A stretch of DNA of 64,000 nt, taken from NCBI RefSeq assembly GCF_041379045.1, contig NZ_CP166871.1:2046001-2110000 (forward strand). The letters are read 5' to 3'. A model generated the notes under the pieces. It was not told the origin of the DNA. It did no database searches and was given only the letters and a program-made list of their open reading frames with translations. Source of the DNA: Thalassotalea ponticola. GTDB lineage: Bacteria; Pseudomonadota; Gammaproteobacteria; Enterobacterales; Alteromonadaceae. The translations under genes were made by a program, and so were the position numbers. Shown one piece after another: positions 54,871-64,000 of this stretch (the stretch's first letter is position 1; each line of letters starts with the position of its first letter).

Positions 54871-56100
54871 ATGCAAACACTTATTATTGCTCTATCTCTT
54901 TTGGCTTTATTACTGGTCATATTCGAAGAGTCGATCCATATTAACAAAGCCAAAAGCACACTGTTTCTCGGTAGCTTGTGTTGGTTGATTTTATATATTG
55001 CGCCCAGCTCTGGCTTTTCTAGTGAGGTGATAACCGAGCACCTCAATGAAAACTTGCTTGAAATTGCCTCATTGTGGTTGTTTCTTATGGCTGCAATGAC
55101 CTTTGTAGCCTATTTAAATAGCACCGGTTTTATTTCCGGTATTGTGCAACATCTGTTACCAACACAACTGTCTGAGCGAAAATTGCTGATCATATTAGGT
55201 ATCACCGCGTTTTTGTTTTCTTCGCTTGCCGATAACGTAACTGCCACGCTCGTGTCAGTGGCCATTATCAGCCAATTGCAAATTGCTACCCGCAAGCGGA
55301 TAAAATACGCGGCCTTAGTAGTTTTTGCCGTTAATAGTGGTGGTGTATCCTTGATCACTGGCGACGTGACCACATTAATGATATTCCTCGCCGATAAAGT
55401 GACCATTGCATCACTGTTGCAACTTGTTGTTCCGGCATTGGCTGGGGTGATCACTTTGGCGTTATTATTATCTCGAAACATGACAGAAACGGTGCAATTA
55501 ACGGTTGAGAAAAAGCCGATTCACCCTACCGACAAAGTCATTGCGGCAATATTTTTAACCACTATCATTGCCACGTTAAGCTTTAATGTGATTTATCACA
55601 TCCCGCCCGTACTGACATTTTTATTTGGTTTGAGTGTGATGTTTTTGACCGCCCACTTTATGCAACGGCCTAAAACCAACCAAAATGTGCTCAACTATAT
55701 ACGTGAGATCGAATTTGACACGCTGCTTTTCTTCCTCGGTATTTTGTTAATCGTCGGCGTGTTAAAAATGCTCCAAGTTCTCGATCACATCGCCCTGCTC
55801 TATCAGTACCTGCCAACGTCTGTTGCCAACTACCTGATGGGAATAAGCTCGTCATTGGTAGACAATGTGCCATTAACCGCTGCTGTGCTCAAGGCACATA
55901 TCGATATGCAACCGTCTCACTGGCTATCGGTTACCTACGCAATGGGCGTCGGTGGTTCATTGCTAATCATTGGCTCTGCCGCGGGCATCATTGCGATGAG
56001 TAAAGTTAAAGAACTGAGCTTTATCAATTACTTGTCAATGTTTATACCATTGCTAATCGCTTATTCTGTCGGTTACTGGTTAACCGTGCTAATGACCTAA
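54871..56100 (+). CDS. nhaD: NhaD-type sodium/proton antiporter
   Basis: The 409-residue inner-membrane protein has about 12 helices and the NhaD/ArsB-type motifs SSLADNVTATLVSVAI (near 116-131), NSGGVSLITGDVTTLMI (near 154-170) and SSLVDNVPLTAAVLKA (near 325-340), where the Asp residues in ADNVT and VDNVP are ion-binding in the family. It should expel sodium in exchange for protons, useful in a marine cell and fitting next to an ion-moving Rsx complex. Alone on the plus strand. Confidence 0.9.
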   Translation: MQTLIIALSLLALLLVIFEESIHINKAKSTLFLGSLCWLILYIAPSSGFSSEVITEHLNENLLEIASLWLFLMAAMTFVAYLNSTGFISGIVQHLLPTQLSERKLLIILGITAFLFSSLADNVTATLVSVAIISQLQIATRKRIKYAALVVFAVNSGGVSLITGDVTTLMIFLADKVTIASLLQLVVPALAGVITLALLLSRNMTETVQLTVEKKPIHPTDKVIAAIFLTTIIATLSFNVIYHIPPVLTFLFGLSVMFLTAHFMQRPKTNQNVLNYIREIEFDTLLFFLGILLIVGVLKMLQVLDHIALLYQYLPTSVANYLMGISSSLVDNVPLTAAVLKAHIDMQPSHWLSVTYAMGVGGSLLIIGSAAGIIAMSKVKELSFINYLSMFIPLLIAYSVGYWLTVLMT

Positions 56101-56234
56101 ACAATGACTGGTTAAATAGTCACAGTAAACACCTGTCATAACGCTGCACCGCTGCAGTCAACATTGGCTTTGCTTAGCGGCGCAGTGCGGTTTATTCAGG
56201 GTGAGAGTCGATAAAGGCAGCGGCCTTATAAGTG

Positions 56235-56561
56235 CTAACTGCGCTTAAACCTGACCGCTGTTCCACTTACACTGACCATCATCATCCCGCCTTGTTGACC
56301 CACCACCTCGTAATCAATATCAATGCCTACAATACCATCAGCGCCTAAACTTGATGCCTTTTGCTCCATTTCATCAAACGCAATTTGTCTCGCTTTTCCC
56401 ATCTCTTGCTCGTAAGCCCCGGAGCGGCCACCGACCACATCGCGTATCGCACCAAAAATATCTTTAAAAATGTTGGCCCCCAAAATGGCTTCGCCAACGA
56501 CGACATCAAGGTAGTGTTCAATTTCTTGGCCATCGACCGATGACGTGGTTGTTTTTAACAT
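56235..56561 (-). CDS. YbjQ/UPF0145-family protein
   Basis: The 108-residue cytoplasmic protein has the family's [29 protein letters not shown] region (core [19 protein letters not shown]) and [19 protein letters not shown]. These proteins form pentamers or decamers; heavy-metal binding has been proposed, but no function is proven. The ATG at 56561 has an AGAGGGG site; the frame open to 56606 is not supported. Confidence 0.9.
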   Translation of the reverse strand: MLKTTTSSVDGQEIEHYLDVVVGEAILGANIFKDIFGAIRDVVGGRSGAYEQEMGKARQIAFDEMEQKASSLGADGIVGIDIDYEVVGQQGGMMMVSVSGTAVRFKRS

Positions 56562-56671
56562 AATTGCCCCTCTTCTCTGGTTGAAAATGTGACCCATCAA
56601 ACGCAATAGGTTATATCGCTAAATCATCCGCTGATAAAATATCCGGCTCGGCAAGCTATGACGGTCGGTAT

Positions 56672-59600
56672 TTATCGGCTTGCTTTGACCGCGCGAGTAA
56701 TTCTCTCACTTAGCTCAGCAGTCAAGCGCTTAAAGCCAAAAGCCTTGGCAATTGCTTGTTCTATATCTTTGACCGGCGCATTTTTATTTTTGCTTTGAAA
56801 CAGCTGCCAACAGGCAAAGATTTCCTCATCGCAAATAAACTCAATTTGGTTAATCGGTGGATCCTGGGTTGATCTGTCGCGAATTGGTGGCGAGTTAAAT
56901 TGCTCATTGGTGCCGATAAAATACTGTTTTAGTTGGTGCTGATGACGTTGTAGTAACAAGTCTATCCCCTTAGTGACGGCGGCTGTGATGCGGCTCCCCG
57001 AACGCGCTTTGCCGTGCAAGGTTGCATAACGCCGCGTCAATTCATCTAAGTGAACAGGCCCTTCAATGTCGATAATGTCCACCAATATATCGGCGATATT
57101 AGCCACACTGTGCAGGTGTGGTTCAATGTCTTTACGGATGTGAAAATCCGCCTTCTGGTATAAAGCAAATGAGACATCGGCGGCACTGACATCAATGTCG
57201 TCCAATTCAACCACTTCGCCAACGCGATTTATTGTCGGCGTATTGACGTTTTTCCCCGCCAAGAGCCCGCCATTTACCGTCTGTTCGGCCTGCTTTAACG
57301 CCTCTGACAGCCGTGTTATTTGCTTGTCTCGACGATAAAACCAATCGGTACACCAAATGCGATGATAATGCCACCCAAACGCTTGGAGAACCGACTGACG
57401 ATGACAGTCGCGCTCGCGGGCAGAGCGAGCGAAGCGATACCATTGCCCATCGGTTTCTATGGCCATCAGGTAGCGCGATTGTTGTGGCTGTTTAACGGCT
57501 AATTCAAGTTTAAAGGCGGATTGACCCACTTGATGTTCGACCTCATAACCTAGCGCAGTAATGATCTTGGCGATATCGTTTATTAACGGCTCAGTGCAAT
57601 GCGGTTTTGTCTCGGGCGCCGCGTTTACGCTGTTTTGCTGGGCAAATTGGAGATAAGTTTTCAGTACTTTGGGGCCTGATTTTGACGTTCTCGATAAATC
57701 AATTTGCGTTGGCTCAAACGAGCAAACTACTCGACACGCCAACCTCGCTCGCGTGAACAACACGTTCAAGCGTCGTTCGCCACCATCGCTATTTATTGGT
57801 CCAAAATTCATACTCGCCAATCGACCATTTGCCTCAAATGGACCATAGCCAACAGAGATTAAAATAATATCGCGCTCATCACCTTGTACATTTTCAATAT
57901 TTTTGACAAATACATTTTCCACTTTGTCTTCGCGCAAATAAGCGTCAAGTAACGGATTATTTAGCCGTCGTTGCTCTAATACGTCATCCACCATATCAGC
58001 TTGAGCTTTGGAAAAGGTCACCACCCCAACCGAATACTGAGGGTGTTGCTGAGCCAACTGTAAAAGTTGATCGGCAATATGCTCAGCTTCAACGCGATTA
58101 GTCCCCGGCTTACCACTGCCTTGGCTCTGACTTGAGTACTCTCCCGGTACTCGGGTTAATGACAAGCCGTAAAAGGCATCGTTTTCTGTGGGACAAGGGG
58201 GAAAGATCAGTTGTTGATGATAAAACTCAGTATTTGATACCGCTATTAACGATGGATCTTTCGAGCGATAATGCCACTTAAGCATGGTTTGAGTCATTCC
58301 CCTAGCCTCGCCCAGCGATAAAATACTCTCCATCTCAACGGCGTTAACCAGCGCAGAGGGTTCGTCTTCGTCTGCGTCAATGTTGTCCGTTAAGCGATCA
58401 AAAAATGAGGTCGGCGGCAGTTGCTTTTGGTCGCCAACGACGACTATTTGCCGAGCTCGAGCGATGCACCCTAGTGCGTCTTCTGGTCGAATTTGACTTG
58501 CTTCGTCAATCACCAGCAAGTCAAAGCTGATCTGTTCAGGTGGCAAGTACTGCGCCACCGATATCGGGCTCATTAAGAATATCGGTTTAATCGCTTGTAT
58601 CGTTTCTCCGGCGTGGGACATTAAATAGCGAATCGGTTTGTGACCGCGCTTTTTGGCAAACTGGCCGCGAATCAGTCCCATCTCCCCTAATGCTCCTTTG
58701 GGGAGTTTGTCTAGGTGTTGCTGTAAGATGTGTTGGCGCGATTGGATTATTTTGCTTTTTTCAACGGCATTAAACGACGCCACTAATGCATCTCGGTCGA
58801 CTTTCGCGATAGCGTCCAAGTTGGCGACGCTTGACCGGCACCTATTCCACTTGGCAATCCACATCGCGTAGTCAATCGTCGTCGGTAGTTGACTGTCACT
58901 GAGTTGGCCTTGATCATGGGCGTGTATAAATACCTCAATGGGATACTCTAGCAGTGCTTTGCGACATTGATAATACTCAACCCACTGTGAATATTGATTG
59001 ATATTCACCTGTATCTTAAGTAATCGAGCCACCGCGGTATCTGTCGGCTGCGCGTCGGCGAACCCCAAACGTTGCTGTAATGAATTTAATTGCCGTGTAA
59101 GTTGCGCTTCAATTTGCTGATAATTGTCTTTGTCGCCCGCACTGTTAACAGGTTTAGCAATGAGTTTTGCCAGCTGAGTGTGTGCTAGGTTAAATAGTAT
59201 TTCAGGCGCGTTTTCAAGCCAGTGTAAAGCGCGTTCAATTGCCTTGACATCGGTGTGCTCTGCTTGCCAAAAAGTTGACAACTGTTGCTCTAGATGCGGC
59301 ACAACTTGTTCGTATTTCTGCTTTTTTAGCTTCGCCTCTATAAGCTGTTCAATCAAGGCTAAGCGTTTCTCCGGTTCGCTGTTGAGAGTGTGAATGAGGT
59401 GTTTTTGCAATTGCTCGCTGGCATTTTTATAGCGAGAAAAAAAAGTGCGTCGAAACCAGCTGTGTACACCGTCTAAAATACCAAGGCGAATGTCGTCCAA
59501 GTCAACATCCCACATCGTTTGTTTCACTGCTTGCTGATGCTGCTCAGCGCATTGAAGCCAGTCCTTAGCTGTTGCTAATGCTTCGCTAAACTCGGCGTTG

Positions 59601-61312
59601 TTGTTCAACGTCAATAATGTATGCCACATCGTCTCGCTTAGCTGAGGGCTTTGCCGAAGGTACTGATACGCTGACTGCCACTGCGATACCTGTTCAAAGC
59701 TCAGCGGTAGACGGTGTTTTGTTGAGTTTGTTTGCTCAGTTTGTGGGTCCTCTTGGGCTGAAAAAAAATATTGGCTAAGCGAATCGCGATACGCGGTCCA
59801 ACGCTCATATGCACCGTTTAATGCCTCTATTTGCGCACTTATCGCGGCCAATTCAAACGGCTGAATATCAACATTGGTTACCCCGTAAAACACGTGTTGT
59901 TGATAGGTGCCATAACTCGCCTTTGCTTGCAGGTAATTGGCAAGGCTGTTGGTTATCTCTTTCGTATCATCATCGCTGAGTCGTTCCAGTTTGGGCTCTG
60001 CCAATACCGGTACTCCCACTTGTTTAGCCATAAACGACGACAACTGGCTCAACACCTTATATGGGCTGTAATCTCTACTCGGTAATGGGTTGTGCAACGC
60101 GGTGCAAATCTCGTTCAACTGGTCGCGAAGCTCCGTCAATTGCGGATCAACATCAGCGTAGTCAAGCTGTTTATCCGCATGCGACAAGGTCAGAGCTAAT
60201 TGCGTTAAAAATGCTTTTTTATTGGCTTTGTGGGAATGCAGTTGTAGGTATAAATCGCTCAAACCAACCCGGTTTAGGCGTCGCTCAACCACCTCTAACG
60301 CCGCCATTTTTTCTGCCACAAACAAGACTTTTTTTCCCTGCAGCGCGGCACCCGCAAGAATATTGGTAATGGTTTGCGACTTCCCCGTACCAGGAGGTCC
60401 TTGTACCAGTAAATCGCGCCCTTGATTGACCTGTTCAATCACATTTGCTTGGCTTGTATCGGCATCCACTACATAGTGGGTGTTTTTGCTAGACAAGTGC
60501 TGATCGATGTTATCGGTTTCAGACCAAAGTGGCGGTTGTTGCACAAAACCGTCAGCCAGTAACGAGTTAATCAAGCGATTTTTAGTCAGGTCTGTTACCG
60601 GCCAATTTTGTGGTTCGAGGTCGCGTAGCATTAACAATTTGGCAAACGAGAAAAAACCGAGTTGCATACCATTGTCATCAACCGACCATCGAGGCATTGT
60701 ACTAATCGCCTGTCTGACCTTAGCAAAATACGTACTGGGTAACGGTTGGTCAACATCATCGATGTCCGGTAGCGCAATTGCAAAGTCGGCCTTTAATCTT
60801 TCTTGTAAGGGTAAGTTAGTGGCTAAATCCTCATCGCGAACTCGCAATTCAAACACTGTGCCTTGCTTGCGCACCAGTTGCACAGGTAATAATATCAGCG
60901 GTGCTTGGCGCATAGTGTCACTGCGTTCATCTTCAAACCACCGTAAAAAGCCCAGCGCTAAAAACAGAATATTAATGCCTCGCTCTTGCTCGGCAATTCG
61001 CGCATTATTGGCAATTTTTACCAGCGTTTTACCCAGAGCCTGTTCATTGATGTCTGCTACGAGCTGCTTATCTTGCGCTTCTGTTGTGTTTGCTGGCTGC
61101 TCACATTGGTCGGTTGTGCCGGTCGCGCTAACAAAGCGCATTGTTTTACCGTCTATCTTCAGTCGACTAAACACCCGATCACTGGTGTTGTTAATGATAT
61201 TGAGCAGTCTGGCGCGCTGACTTTGCCGATTAACGTGAATCAACCGGTTGCGTGTACCCGTGGCAACGAGGCGTTTTCTCAGGTCTTCTAGCAATAATGC
61301 GATCTGGGACAT
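56672..61312 (-). CDS. Large DUF4011/SF1 helicase/Vsr-like nuclease/DUF3320 protein
   Basis: The 1546-residue protein has four recognisable parts: DUF4011 (about 5-190, LLEDLRKRLVATGTRNRLIH; core RLVATGTRNRLIH), an SF1 Upf1-like helicase with Walker A QGPPGTGKSQT (about 303-313) and, after a 620-residue insertion, Walker B LLVIDEASQIRPED (about 934) plus GDQKQLPPTSF and later SF1 motifs, a Vsr/MTES_1575-type nuclease (about 1250-1320, AIETDGQWYRFARSARERD) and DUF3320 (about 1370-1430). Proteins with this order occur singly or in defence islands. The first nuclease acid is Glu in KLELAV. The ATG at 61312 is preferred to the TTG at 61321. No methylase or other defence gene is beside it. Confidence 0.88.
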   Translation of the reverse strand: MSQIALLLEDLRKRLVATGTRNRLIHVNRQSQRARLLNIINNTSDRVFSRLKIDGKTMRFVSATGTTDQCEQPANTTEAQDKQLVADINEQALGKTLVKIANNARIAEQERGINILFLALGFLRWFEDERSDTMRQAPLILLPVQLVRKQGTVFELRVRDEDLATNLPLQERLKADFAIALPDIDDVDQPLPSTYFAKVRQAISTMPRWSVDDNGMQLGFFSFAKLLMLRDLEPQNWPVTDLTKNRLINSLLADGFVQQPPLWSETDNIDQHLSSKNTHYVVDADTSQANVIEQVNQGRDLLVQGPPGTGKSQTITNILAGAALQGKKVLFVAEKMAALEVVERRLNRVGLSDLYLQLHSHKANKKAFLTQLALTLSHADKQLDYADVDPQLTELRDQLNEICTALHNPLPSRDYSPYKVLSQLSSFMAKQVGVPVLAEPKLERLSDDDTKEITNSLANYLQAKASYGTYQQHVFYGVTNVDIQPFELAAISAQIEALNGAYERWTAYRDSLSQYFFSAQEDPQTEQTNSTKHRLPLSFEQVSQWQSAYQYLRQSPQLSETMWHTLLTLNNNAEFSEALATAKDWLQCAEQHQQAVKQTMWDVDLDDIRLGILDGVHSWFRRTFFSRYKNASEQLQKHLIHTLNSEPEKRLALIEQLIEAKLKKQKYEQVVPHLEQQLSTFWQAEHTDVKAIERALHWLENAPEILFNLAHTQLAKLIAKPVNSAGDKDNYQQIEAQLTRQLNSLQQRLGFADAQPTDTAVARLLKIQVNINQYSQWVEYYQCRKALLEYPIEVFIHAHDQGQLSDSQLPTTIDYAMWIAKWNRCRSSVANLDAIAKVDRDALVASFNAVEKSKIIQSRQHILQQHLDKLPKGALGEMGLIRGQFAKKRGHKPIRYLMSHAGETIQAIKPIFLMSPISVAQYLPPEQISFDLLVIDEASQIRPEDALGCIARARQIVVVGDQKQLPPTSFFDRLTDNIDADEDEPSALVNAVEMESILSLGEARGMTQTMLKWHYRSKDPSLIAVSNTEFYHQQLIFPPCPTENDAFYGLSLTRVPGEYSSQSQGSGKPGTNRVEAEHIADQLLQLAQQHPQYSVGVVTFSKAQADMVDDVLEQRRLNNPLLDAYLREDKVENVFVKNIENVQGDERDIILISVGYGPFEANGRLASMNFGPINSDGGERRLNVLFTRARLACRVVCSFEPTQIDLSRTSKSGPKVLKTYLQFAQQNSVNAAPETKPHCTEPLINDIAKIITALGYEVEHQVGQSAFKLELAVKQPQQSRYLMAIETDGQWYRFARSARERDCHRQSVLQAFGWHYHRIWCTDWFYRRDKQITRLSEALKQAEQTVNGGLLAGKNVNTPTINRVGEVVELDDIDVSAADVSFALYQKADFHIRKDIEPHLHSVANIADILVDIIDIEGPVHLDELTRRYATLHGKARSGSRITAAVTKGIDLLLQRHQHQLKQYFIGTNEQFNSPPIRDRSTQDPPINQIEFICDEEIFACWQLFQSKNKNAPVKDIEQAIAKAFGFKRLTAELSERITRAVKASR

Positions 61313-61730
61313 AACAAACAAGTGACAATGTTGGCGATATGTACATTAGCATAGAAGTAAAACGCTTATTTTGTTTGAACATTTTTAATGGTTTATTACT
61401 TAATCATGTGAAATTACCACACCCAAAAAAGTGTCGCCTTGTAAACGAACCGATTAAATTTTAAATCGATATGCGAGGCGCTTAAATAAAACAGCGCTGG
61501 GACTGCGTCGTCGCTATACTGTTTCCAAGGCGCGCAAATTTTCTGCAGTTGACGACAGGTAATGGCAAGTGAGCTTTACATTCAACGCATGGTCACCGCG
61601 CTCAAATGGTAAAAAACATTGGCAAATGAACTGTCTTATTGCGTACACTAACCTGGATAAGATAAGCGGTTGATGTTCCTCGTGATCTCAATTAACCGAC
61701 AGTCTAACCAGTAAAAAGTAGGATATTACT
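61313..61730. other. Divergent promoter region between the helicase gene and gloA
   Basis: About 418 bases with promoters for both sides. No gene or specific operator was recognised. Confidence 0.4.
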
Positions 61731-62123
61731 ATGCGTATATTACACACCATGCTTCGCGTTGGTAACTTAGAACGTTCAATTGAGTTTTATCAAAATGTGC
61801 TTGGCATGCGCTTATTGCGCCAATCTGACAATGAACAGTACAAATACACGTTAGCGTTTTTAGGCTACGATGAGATGGAAAACTCTACCGTGCTAGAACT
61901 AACCTATAACTGGGGCGTTGATAGCTACGATTTGGGTAGTGCGTTTGGTCACATCGCAATTGAAGTTGATAACGTTTACACCGCGTGCGATAAAATTAAA
62001 GCATTGGGTGGTGTTGTTTCGCGTGAGCCAGGCCCGGTAAAAGGCGGCACCACAGAAATCGCATTTGTGAAAGATCCCGATGGCTACGCTATCGAATTAA
62101 TTCAAGCCAAAAGTGATCGTTAA
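61731..62123 (+). CDS. gloA: Lactoylglutathione lyase (glyoxalase I)
   Basis: GloA turns the methylglyoxal-glutathione adduct into lactoylglutathione, detoxifying methylglyoxal. The 130-residue protein keeps all four metal ligands at E. coli positions: H5, E56, H74 and E122. A TAGGATATT site precedes the ATG. It is of the short, nickel-type class. Confidence 0.96.
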   Translation: MRILHTMLRVGNLERSIEFYQNVLGMRLLRQSDNEQYKYTLAFLGYDEMENSTVLELTYNWGVDSYDLGSAFGHIAIEVDNVYTACDKIKALGGVVSREPGPVKGGTTEIAFVKDPDGYAIELIQAKSDR

Positions 62124-62274
62124 TAAAATTGGCACCGACGCGAAAGACGATGTAAACACAGGGTCAATCAACCACGTAGCATAAAGTAAACCGAGCTCAG
62201 CAACATCTCGCTCGCTTTATCTTTTGTGACACGGCTAAACCAAGTTTGGCCAAATTTACCAATAAAGGCAGTTC

Positions 62275-62811
62275 ATGGCATTAAAAGCAACAGTAAACCG
62301 GGCACAAGTCCAAGTGAGTGATATGGATCGCCATTATTACGACAGTCTTTCGTTAACCATCGCACAGCATCCAAGTGAAACCGATAAACGCATGATGGTT
62401 AGGTTGTTGGCATTTGTATTAAATGCCAATGAGCAGTTGCGTTTTAGCAAAGGGTTGAGTGAAGACAGCGAGCCCGACATTTGGCACAAAGATTACAGTG
62501 AGCAAATCGTGTTGTGGATAGAGCTTGGCGAGCCCGATGAAAAACGTATAAAAAAAGCCTGTAGTCTTGCTCGCCAAGTCATTGTTTACGACTACCAAAG
62601 CAGCAATGAAATATGGTGGCAAAAGCTGAAAAACAAGGTACAGCATTTTGATAATCTGAGTGTTTACGCCCTTGACAGCGATGATTGTCAACAGATGGCA
62701 GACATGGCCAAGCGCTCGATGGATCTCACTTACACCATAGACTCTGGCCAAGTTTGGGTAAGCTCAGCTGAGCAGACAGTACAAATAACACCAATTACTC
62801 TAAAATCATAA
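62275..62811 (+). CDS. yaeQ: YaeQ family protein
   Basis: The 178-residue protein belongs to the YaeQ family, which has a PD-(D/E)XK-like fold and was linked to RfaH suppression, though its real work is unknown. It shows MALKATVNRAQVQVSDMDRHYY, here by its core KATVNRAQVQVSDMDR, then QHPSETDKRMMVRLLAFVLNA and IWHKDYSEQIVLWIELGEPDEKRI, core IVLWIELGEPDEKRI. An AAAGGC site precedes the ATG. The next gene starts 16 bases later, so they may be one transcript. Confidence 0.93.
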   Translation: MALKATVNRAQVQVSDMDRHYYDSLSLTIAQHPSETDKRMMVRLLAFVLNANEQLRFSKGLSEDSEPDIWHKDYSEQIVLWIELGEPDEKRIKKACSLARQVIVYDYQSSNEIWWQKLKNKVQHFDNLSVYALDSDDCQQMADMAKRSMDLTYTIDSGQVWVSSAEQTVQITPITLKS

Positions 62812-62827
62812 GATAAGTTTAAATATC

Positions 62828-64000
62828 ATGAAATCGATAACAACAACCTTAGCCAGTTTGACACTCACTGTAGCGAGCGCTTTAGCAAGCGTCAATGCCG
62901 CACAAATTGATCTCGCTAAAGTCACCCAAGACATGCAGTTTCTCGCCTCTGATGCAATGCAAGGACGGGCGATTGGCAGTCAACAAATTGAGCTAGCTGA
63001 AGATTACATTGTCGAACAATTCAAACAAGCCGGCCTTACCCCACTTGCTCAACTAAACGGTTTTAAACAACACTTTACCTTGTACAAATACACTCCTGAA
63101 CAGATCGCCGTAACCTTAAATGGGGTGACCATTGACTCACAAGATATTGCTTTTAGCGCCAGTGGCACCGTTGATTTAACGACTGAAAATAGCCGTATTG
63201 TCTATATTAACAAGCAACAAAAATTGGCCCCCGAGCTTAACAGCATCAACCAATCCGGCGGCAATACCTTGGTTGTTATTGCACCGGAACACCGCAGCCA
63301 GTTTGTTCAGTATCAACGCTATTTAAGTCGAGGTAGCATGGCGTTATCTGAGAAAAATGGCGATGGATTAGTCATGGTTATCTCCGAACAGCAAGCTATT
63401 GAACAGTTCAGTGCCAAAGGTAACGCCAAGCAACAACGCATTGCACTTGCCAACGTTGTCGGTGTATTAACAGCTAATGAACCCACCGATGAATACGTTA
63501 TCTTCTCAGCCCATCACGATCACGTCGGTACCACCAAAGCGCTCGATGCCAATCAAGACATTATTTATAACGGTGCCAATGACGATGCCAGTGGTGTCAG
63601 TGCGGTACTGAACTTGGCTCGCTATTACCAACAAAAACAGCGTTCGGGTAACCTTGAATTAAAGCGCAATATCATGTTTGTCAGCTTTACCGCTGAAGAG
63701 TCGGGCTTACTTGGTTCAAAAGCGTTTGTCGATCAAGTAGACACTGATGACATTGTCGCCATGATCAATATTGAAATGATCGGTAAGCCATCTGAATTTG
63801 GCCCGGGTAAAATTTGGATGACCGGATTTGACCGCTCAAACCTCGGTCACTTGTTAAATAGCGCGCACGGCAAACAAACCATTTACGCCGATCCATACCC
63901 TGAATACAATTTATTTTATCGCTCAGATAACGCCTCGCTTGCTCGCGCTGGCGTCCCGGCGCACAGCGTATCGAGCACCCAAATTAACAACGATTTAGAC
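62828..64000 (+). CDS. Secreted M28-family peptidase (runs off the window)
   Basis: The visible 391 residues begin with a signal peptide (MKSITTTLASLTLTVASALA, cut near 24-25) and LASDAMQGRAIGSQQ, then a PA-like insert and an M28 domain: FSAHHDHVG (His and Asp), NGANDDASGVSAVL (bridging Asp) and FTAEESGLLGSKAF (Glu-Glu). It is likely a periplasmic or secreted zinc aminopeptidase. The 3' end is missing because the window ends. It is distinct from the membrane-bound M28 protein at 15817-18213. Confidence 0.93.
   Translation, partial: MKSITTTLASLTLTVASALASVNAAQIDLAKVTQDMQFLASDAMQGRAIGSQQIELAEDYIVEQFKQAGLTPLAQLNGFKQHFTLYKYTPEQIAVTLNGVTIDSQDIAFSASGTVDLTTENSRIVYINKQQKLAPELNSINQSGGNTLVVIAPEHRSQFVQYQRYLSRGSMALSEKNGDGLVMVISEQQAIEQFSAKGNAKQQRIALANVVGVLTANEPTDEYVIFSAHHDHVGTTKALDANQDIIYNGANDDASGVSAVLNLARYYQQKQRSGNLELKRNIMFVSFTAEESGLLGSKAFVDQVDTDDIVAMINIEMIGKPSEFGPGKIWMTGFDRSNLGHLLNSAHGKQTIYADPYPEYNLFYRSDNASLARAGVPAHSVSSTQINNDLD

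Overview
The window reads as the chromosome of a marine gammaproteobacterium of the Alteromonadales type, closest in feel to Colwelliaceae (Colwellia/Thalassotalea). This is inference from gene order and protein flavour: apt-dnaX-ybaB, smc-zipA-ligA, rsxABCDGE-nth, nrdB-yfaE, class Ia NrdB very close to the E. coli form, and moderately AT-rich DNA. No rRNA, tRNA, CRISPR array or complete prophage was seen.

Layout. 1-620: the C-terminus of a tyrosine integrase, then ybaB; the integrase sits where recR normally follows ybaB, so an island probably lies to the left. 700-3660: dnaX and apt. dnaX carries a candidate programmed -1 frameshift site. 4000-4640: an apparently FNR-controlled two-gene unit, a 38-residue membrane peptide plus a single-domain response regulator. 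4934-6364: a complete IS4-type insertion sequence with an 11-bp target duplication, sitting in the loop of the terminator of the next gene. That gene (6418-6816) encodes a Sec-exported, 39-bp-repeat, Cys-rich peptide that looks like an HvfA-type RiPP metallophore precursor. 7115-11266: a C39-peptidase ABC exporter, its HlyD-type adaptor and a small membrane protein, with no obvious substrate. 12100-13430: a REP-associated transposase with a damaged HUH motif, among hairpins.

13441-28700 is mostly housekeeping and membrane metabolism: galU, a tandem universal stress protein, an M28 peptidase, pldA, an SLC13/RCK permease, nrdB-yfaE behind two NrdR boxes but without nrdA, a hotdog thioesterase, a retropepsin-like protease, a YeeE/YedE pair, an NAD(P)-binding protein and an esterase. 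29075-31112 is a small accessory patch: an IS256-family element splits a zinc-ribbon membrane gene that can be rebuilt exactly across the 8-bp duplication.

31433-41999 holds a divergent ligA, then zipA, smc, cysZ, dgt and a patatin-like protein. 42084-47914 holds a Ser/Thr kinase, a CNNM/CBS protein and a LapD-like degenerate GGDEF/EAL protein. 48069-54005 is the complete rsxABCDGE electron-transport operon, with a repeat-expanded RsxC tail, followed by an nth that lacks two of the four iron-sulfur cysteines. The right end has an NhaD-type antiporter, a YbjQ-like protein, a 1546-residue DUF4011/SF1 helicase/Vsr-like/DUF3320 protein (a defence candidate), gloA, yaeQ and a truncated M28 peptidase.

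No single large new system is certain. The best leads are the orphan HvfA-like precursor beside a peptide exporter, the FNR-driven micro-operon, the dnaX frameshift signal, the large helicase-nuclease, and the nrdA-less nrd promoter.
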